This document shows positions 7,159-11,128 of a stretch of 11,128 nucleotides of DNA, in pieces. Under the pieces are notes generated by a model. The model saw only the letters and a list, made by a program, of their open reading frames with translations, did not search any database and had not been told where the DNA came from. Each line of letters begins with the position of its first letter. Position 1 is the first letter of the stretch. Where the stretch lies: the NCBI GenBank assembly GCA_002431305.1, contig DJEG01000130.1, forward strand, positions 18,999 to 30,126, read 5' to 3'. The translations under genes and the position numbers were made by a program. The DNA is from Ruminococcaceae bacterium UBA5904 (GTDB taxonomy: Bacteria > Bacillota > Clostridia > Oscillospirales > Acutalibacteraceae).

Positions 7159-8316
7159 TTAAAGAACTCTTACTCTGATAACACCGTCAACGGACTTTAA
7201 ATCGTCCGAAATGCCGGAAACATCGGAATCCGTATCAATTATAATATATCCCGTATTCTTTCTTATTGAAACGGATGCATCTGCACGGTCAACGCCTTTT
7301 GAGTCAAGGCATTCAAATATCTTTGCACTTATATCGGAGTCGGTAATAACCGTTATACGGCTTTTTCCGCGGACTCTGTCCTTAGAGACGCACGGCAGAT
7401 TAACGGAGTTTATAACATTTCCGTTTTCAATGTATTCGGCTGTCTGCTCAACCGCCATAACCGCGCAGTTTTCCTCTGATTCGGGTGTGGAAGCTCCGAG
7501 ATGAGGAAGCGCGATAACACCGTCGGCGCAAAGCTGATCGTCAGTCGGAAAATCCGTAGCGTAAGCCGAGCATTTTCCGCTTTCGAGCGCAGAAAGAATA
7601 TCGGAATTATTTACAAGCTCCCCTCTTGCAAAATTGAGGATTCTTACGCCGTCCTTACACTTTGCGAGAGTTTCGGCACAAATCGTGTTTCTCGTAGAAT
7701 CATTAAGAGGAGCGTGGAGAGTTATATAATCGCTCTCCTCAAAAATACGGTCTATTACCGATGTAACTCTTATAGTTTTATCAAGCATAGAGGCGGCTTT
7801 GTCTGATAAAAACGGGTCGTAGCCTATAACGTCCATTCCGAGAGCCTTAGCGCCGTTTGCGACAAGAACGCCGATAGCGCCGAGACCGATAACGCCGAGG
7901 GTTTTGCCCTTAATCTCGGGACCGGCAAAATTCGACTTACCCTTTTCGACTTTTTTGGAAACCTCGTCACCGCTTCCCTTAAGCGTTTCGCACCACTTTG
8001 CACCGGCAACTATCTTACGCGAGGAAAGAAACAGCGCACAAAGCACGAGTTCCTTAACGGCGTTGGCGTTAGCTCCGGGCGTATTGAATACGCATATTCC
8101 GTTTTCGGTGCATTTATCTACGGGAATATTGTTATATCCCGCGCCGGCTCTCGCTATAGACAGAACGCTCGAAGGGATATCGATGTCAAACATTGACGCG
8201 GAACGTACAATGACGGCGTCGGGTGAAGCGCAGTCATCGGAACATGCATATTTTTCCTTATCGAATTTGCCGAGACCTGCGGCGGATATTTTATTAAGAG
8301 TTAAAATATTATACAT
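7159..8316 (-). CDS. serA: D-3-phosphoglycerate dehydrogenase, short ACT-bearing Clostridia type
   Basis: This 385-residue enzyme oxidises 3-phosphoglycerate to 3-phosphohydroxypyruvate with NAD, the first step of serine synthesis in the cytoplasm. The substrate domain shows VRSAS (37-41), GAGYNNI (58-64) and NTPGANANAV (78-87). The Rossmann domain has G144-L-G146-A-I-G149 and D167 in GYDPF, the Asp that favours NAD over NADP. Catalytic R231 (FARGE) and H272 (PHLGAST) are present; the loop where E. coli SerA carries its catalytic Glu reads DFPTDD here, a form I recall from other Clostridia SerA proteins. Residues 320-385 look like an ACT domain, ending GVIRVRVL, but without the usual His/Asn serine-binding residues, so feedback inhibition by serine may be lost. 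It follows serC by 24 bases with GAGAGG as ribosome site, so the two are co-transcribed. Length is normal for the short form. Confidence 0.94.
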   Translation of the reverse strand: MYNILTLNKISAAGLGKFDKEKYACSDDCASPDAVIVRSASMFDIDIPSSVLSIARAGAGYNNIPVDKCTENGICVFNTPGANANAVKELVLCALFLSSRKIVAGAKWCETLKGSGDEVSKKVEKGKSNFAGPEIKGKTLGVIGLGAIGVLVANGAKALGMDVIGYDPFLSDKAASMLDKTIRVTSVIDRIFEESDYITLHAPLNDSTRNTICAETLAKCKDGVRILNFARGELVNNSDILSALESGKCSAYATDFPTDDQLCADGVIALPHLGASTPESEENCAVMAVEQTAEYIENGNVINSVNLPCVSKDRVRGKSRITVITDSDISAKIFECLDSKGVDRADASVSIRKNTGYIIIDTDSDVSGISDDLKSVDGVIRVRVL

Positions 8317-8340
8317 ATAAAATCAACCTCTCACTGAGAT

Positions 8341-9423
8341 TCAGGCGTTGTCCGCCTCGAATTTTGCCATAAAATCAACAAGCTTCTGAACGCCCTCGAT
8401 AGGCATTGCATTGTAAATCGAAGCTCTCATACCGCCGACGGTTCTGTGACCTTTAAGATTTACGAATCCGGCTTCTTCCGCCTCGGCAATAAACTTCTTG
8501 TTAAGTTCGTCGGAATCGGTAACAAAAGGCACGTTCATGAGAGAACGATCCTCCTTTACAACGGTACCTCTGAACATCTTTGACGAGTCAAGGAAATCAT
8601 AAAGAATCTTAGCCTTTTTCTCGTTATGCTCTTTCATCTTTTCAAGACCGCCCTGCTCCTTAATCCACTCGAGAACGTTCTTGCACATATAAATAGCGTA
8701 GCACGGCGGAGTGTTGTACATAGAGCCGTTTTCAGCATGAACGGCGTAGTTAAGCATGGTCGGGGTGATATCTCTCGCCTTGCCGAGCATATCTTCACGG
8801 ACAATTACGACAGTCAGACCCGCAGGGCCTATATTCTTCTGCGCACCGCCGTAGAGAACAGCAAACTTCGAAACGTCCACAGGTTCGGACATGAATGACG
8901 ACGAAATATCACCGATAAGCGGAATTGAACCTACGTCGGGAATCTCGCGGTAACAGGTTCCGTAAATCGTATTGTTGATACAAATATACGCATAGTCTGC
9001 CTCAGGGTCAAAATCCTCGGGCTTAGTCTTGGGAAGGTATGAAAATGTCTTATCCGCGCTCGATGCAACAACTCGTGCATTGCCGTAACGTGACGCCTCC
9101 TGATACGCTTTCTTTGCCCACTGTCCGGTTATAATAAAATCGGCTTTTCCGCTGCCATTCATAAAGTTAAGGGGGATCGCGGCAAACTGAGTGGACGCAC
9201 CGCCCTGCAAAAACAGAACTTTATAATTATCGGGAATTTTGAGAAGTTCTCTGAAAAGGGATTCCGCCTCGTCTATAATTGATTTAAAGACTTTCGAACG
9301 GTGCGACATCTCCATTACGGACTGACCGCTTCCTTTATAATCAAGCATCTCGTCCGCCGCTTTTTTCAAAACTTCTTCGGGAAGCATGGACGGACCCGCC
9401 GAAAAATTGTATACTCTGCTCAT
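8341..9423 (-). CDS. serC: Phosphoserine aminotransferase
   Basis: This 360-residue PLP enzyme transfers the amino group of glutamate to 3-phosphohydroxypyruvate, giving O-phosphoserine, the second step of serine synthesis. Visible residues: YNFSAGPSMLP at the N-terminus, H41-R42 for the phosphate, QGGAST (73-78) in the PLP phosphate cup, W102 that stacks on the PLP ring, D172 (GDISSSF) that pairs with the PLP nitrogen, and Schiff-base K196 in GGAQKNIGPAGL. GHRTVGGMRASIYNA near the C-terminus is also typical. Length matches the family. ATG is preceded by a perfect AAGGAGG (minus strand, 9431-9437), 7 bases away. It is first in a two-gene operon with serA. No serB (phosphoserine phosphatase) is in this window. 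It shows no oddity. Confidence 0.97.
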   Translation of the reverse strand: MSRVYNFSAGPSMLPEEVLKKAADEMLDYKGSGQSVMEMSHRSKVFKSIIDEAESLFRELLKIPDNYKVLFLQGGASTQFAAIPLNFMNGSGKADFIITGQWAKKAYQEASRYGNARVVASSADKTFSYLPKTKPEDFDPEADYAYICINNTIYGTCYREIPDVGSIPLIGDISSSFMSEPVDVSKFAVLYGGAQKNIGPAGLTVVIVREDMLGKARDITPTMLNYAVHAENGSMYNTPPCYAIYMCKNVLEWIKEQGGLEKMKEHNEKKAKILYDFLDSSKMFRGTVVKEDRSLMNVPFVTDSDELNKKFIAEAEEAGFVNLKGHRTVGGMRASIYNAMPIEGVQKLVDFMAKFEADNA

Positions 9424-9501
9424 AAAAAAACCTCCTTGTCAAAGTCAACGCAGACGTACGTTTACATTATATGCAAAAATGTCTTTATTGCTTTGAATTC
9501 T

Positions 9502-9530
9502 ATTATATCAACGTTTTTTAATAATATCAA
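9502..9530 (-). promoter_or_regulatory. Sigma-A promoter of serC-serA
   Basis: On the minus strand TTGATA (9530-9525) and TATAAT (9507-9502) are spaced by 17 bases. Transcription would start near 9495, giving a leader of about 70 bases. A further TATAAT at 9471-9466 lacks a good -35 and is a weaker alternative. The leader shows no T-box or other riboswitch fold that I can recognise. Confidence 0.75.
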
Positions 9531-9547
9531 TACTAAAATAAATAATG

Positions 9548-9569
9548 AACATTTGGGCGTTCGGATGTT
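9548..9569. promoter_or_regulatory. Second copy of the 22-bp inverted repeat, upstream of the serCA promoter
   Basis: AACATT (9548-9553), 10 bases, GATGTT (9564-9569). Arms and spacing match the repeat at 6448-6469 apart from one arm base (T for C), while the central 10 bases differ, as expected of a protein-binding site. It lies 17 bases beyond the -35 of the serC promoter, a position that suits an activator or upstream repressor better than steric block of the promoter. I found no third copy of these arms at this spacing in the window. Confidence 0.4.
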
Positions 9570-9598
9570 TAAAACACATTATATATTTCTGTAACAGC

Positions 9599-9631
9599 AA
9601 AAGAGGAACGCCCCGTTTTCGGACATTCCTC
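9599..9631 (-). terminator. Intrinsic terminator after glpK
   Basis: In minus-strand RNA an 11-bp stem, with two U-G wobbles, pairs the complement of 9621-9631 with that of 9603-9613 around a 7-base loop, followed by four U (9602-9599). On the + strand the wobbles would be A-C mismatches, so it is directional for glpK. The short U-run makes it weaker than the other terminators here. Confidence 0.7.
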
Positions 9632-9644
9632 CTATGATTATATT

Positions 9645-11128
9645 TTATTTGTCAGCCCAGTTCATTGATCTTTCAACAGCCTTTTTCCATCCCGCATAAA
9701 TCTTATCGCGTTCTGTCTTGCTCAGCTGAGGAACAAACTCTCTGGAAACCTCTCTGATTCCCTCGATTTCGGCTCTTGACTTCCATACGCCTACTGCGAG
9801 TCCCGCAAGATATGCCGCGCCGAGGGCTGTAGTCTCTACAACCTTGGGACGGTTAACCGTCGTACCGATCATGTTGGCCTGAATCTGCATCATGATATTG
9901 CTTACGCTGGCGCCTCCGTCGACTCTCAGTTCTTCAAGACGTATATCCGAGTCGGCTTTCATAGCTTCCAAAAGGTCGGTCATCTGGAATGTTATGCTCT
10001 CCAGAACCGCTCGGGCGATATGACGTTTATTTGTACCTCTCGTAATACCTACGATACAGCCTCTTGCATACATATCCCAGTACGGCGCGCCGAGTCCGGT
10101 AAATGCGGGAACAAGATAAATTCCGTTAGCGTCGGGTACGCTCTCTGCAAGACGGTCGCACTCGGGTGCGCTCGAAATAAGTTCCATTTCGTCTCTTAAC
10201 CACTGGATAACAGCGCCTGCGTTAAACGCGCTGCCCTCTATGCTGTACTCTACTCTGCCGTCAATACCCCATGCTATACCGGTGAGAAGGTTATGTTTTG
10301 ATTTAACGCGCTGTCCTCCTGTATTCATAAGAAGGAAACAGCCGGTTCCGTACGTATTCTTTGCCTGACCGGGGCGGAAGCACGCCTGACCGAACAGAGC
10401 GGCGGGCTGGTCGCCTACGGCGCTGGCTACGGGAACTCCCGCGAGAGCTTCGAGTCCGGGGATTCCGGGTGCAACCTCTCCGTAAACCTCGCTCGAGGGG
10501 CGAACCTCAGGCAGAATCGACATCGGGATACCGAGCTTATCGCAGAGATACTCATCCCAGCAAAGTCTGTCAACGTCGAAAAGCATGGTTCTCGAAGCGT
10601 TGGAATAGTCCGTTATATGAACCTTGCGTCCCGTGAGGTTCCATATAAGCCACGTGTCGATAGTACCGAAAAGAAGATTACCCTCAGCGGCAAGTTTACG
10701 GGCTTTCTCGCAGTTATCGAGAATCCATTTAATTTTTGTACCCGAGAAGTACGCGTCTATAATAAGTCCCGTGTGCTCCTGTATGTACTCGCCGAGTCCC
10801 TCCGCCTTTAACTGCTCGCACATGGGAGCGGTACGGCGGCACTGCCATACGATAGCGTTATAAACGGGCTTGCCCGAGTTTTTATCCCAGAGAATCGTAG
10901 TCTCGCGCTGATTGGTAACGCCGATGGCGGCGATATCCTTAGCCTCGATTTTACCCTCTACAAGCGCGTCGGCAATAGAGCGGAACTGACTGGTCAGTAT
11001 AGCCTCAGGGTCATGCTCGACCCATCCCGCTTTGGGGTAAATCTGCGGAAATTCGTACTGCGCCTTTGATACAATTTCGCCTTTTTTGTTGAAAACTATG
11101 GTTCTTGAGCTTGTCGTTCCCTGGTCGA
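9645..11128 (-). CDS. glpK: Glycerol kinase, lacking only the extreme N-terminus (window edge)
   Basis: The open frame runs off the right edge. It begins inside D-Q-G-T-T-S-S, the ATP-phosphate motif close to the N-terminus, so only about nine residues are missing; the Met at 10823 is internal. Glycerol kinase makes glycerol-3-phosphate from glycerol and ATP in the cytoplasm, feeding glycolysis and lipid synthesis. FGGY-family signs in order: [51 protein letters not shown], the catalytic Asp in [38 protein letters not shown] and [14 protein letters not shown]. The segment between SEVYG and GDQ lacks both the His that HPr phosphorylates in Enterococcus GlpK and the Arg of the E. coli fructose-bisphosphate loop, so neither control seems conserved. 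It has its own terminator. Nothing upstream is visible, so a glpF or glpD neighbour cannot be judged. Confidence 0.97.
   Translation of the reverse strand, partial: DQGTTSSRTIVFNKKGEIVSKAQYEFPQIYPKAGWVEHDPEAILTSQFRSIADALVEGKIEAKDIAAIGVTNQRETTILWDKNSGKPVYNAIVWQCRRTAPMCEQLKAEGLGEYIQEHTGLIIDAYFSGTKIKWILDNCEKARKLAAEGNLLFGTIDTWLIWNLTGRKVHITDYSNASRTMLFDVDRLCWDEYLCDKLGIPMSILPEVRPSSEVYGEVAPGIPGLEALAGVPVASAVGDQPAALFGQACFRPGQAKNTYGTGCFLLMNTGGQRVKSKHNLLTGIAWGIDGRVEYSIEGSAFNAGAVIQWLRDEMELISSAPECDRLAESVPDANGIYLVPAFTGLGAPYWDMYARGCIVGITRGTNKRHIARAVLESITFQMTDLLEAMKADSDIRLEELRVDGGASVSNIMMQIQANMIGTTVNRPKVVETTALGAAYLAGLAVGVWKSRAEIEGIREVSREFVPQLSKTERDKIYAGWKKAVERSMNWADK

Noticed and set aside
7211..8320. Several + strand open frames across serA
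   Set aside because: They are antisense shadows of a well-supported gene.
9424..9495. T-box or amino-acid riboswitch in the serC leader
   Set aside because: The leader is only about 70 bases and has no specifier-type stem, antiterminator bulge motif or terminator hairpin.
9301..9594. 97-codon open frame on the + strand
   Set aside because: It is mostly antisense to the start of serC and then runs through the serC promoter region, with no ribosome site and no protein-like composition.
10821..10823. Met codon at 10823 as the start of a shorter glycerol kinase
   Set aside because: The frame continues upstream to the window edge with conserved GlpK motifs (GTTSS, GWVEHDP, TNQRETT), so this Met is internal.
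10361..10863. Overlapping + strand open frames within glpK
   Set aside because: They lie opposite the conserved glycerol kinase frame and encode Arg/Ser-rich, non-globular sequence.

Overview
The window suggests a Gram-positive anaerobe of the Clostridia, probably Oscillospirales/Ruminococcaceae-like. Supporting signs are moderate GC, consensus AAGGAGG-type ribosome binding sites, sigma-A type TTGACA-17-TATAAT promoters, a one-TM HtrA protease with an Asn/Gln-rich cytoplasmic tail, and the Clostridia-type short 3-phosphoglycerate dehydrogenase. The placement is inferred from sequence style, not from a search.

Layout. (1) Positions 1-390: the 3' end of an aldose 1-epimerase gene (galM) and its intrinsic terminator. 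(2) 408-6410: an apparent four-gene operon on the + strand, with one good promoter and one strong terminator. It encodes a secreted, membrane-anchored 624-aa protein of unknown family, an OmpR-type response regulator, a sensor histidine kinase with a Cys/His cluster in its extracytoplasmic domain, and an HtrA/DegP-like membrane serine protease with one PDZ domain. (3) 6448-7092: a TetR-family regulator with a near-consensus promoter and an overlapping inverted repeat that could be its operator. (4) 7103-7142: a bidirectional terminator. (5) 7159-9530 on the - strand: a serC-serA operon for serine synthesis with its own promoter. (6) 9599-11128 on the - strand: glycerol kinase (glpK), cut at its 5' end by the window edge, with a terminator.

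How the genes may work together. The 624-aa surface protein, two-component pair and HtrA look like an envelope sensing and quality-control module: the kinase senses something outside the membrane, the regulator controls transcription, and the protease degrades or processes envelope proteins. The surface protein is the least familiar part and could be signal, substrate or structural partner; this is inference from gene order. SerC and SerA catalyse consecutive steps from 3-phosphoglycerate to phosphoserine (SerA oxidises, SerC transaminates). GalM and GlpK are ordinary carbon metabolism.

The less ordinary observations are: the unknown anchored protein; the CxC-x9-CxxH cluster in the kinase sensor domain; a 22-bp inverted repeat (AACATY-N10-GATGTT) found only at the tetR promoter and upstream of the serCA promoter; a SerA ACT domain without the usual serine-binding residues; and a perfect short hairpin between the kinase and protease genes. 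I see no RNA genes, CRISPR arrays, insertion sequences or phage genes. No gene-free stretch exceeds 300 bases.
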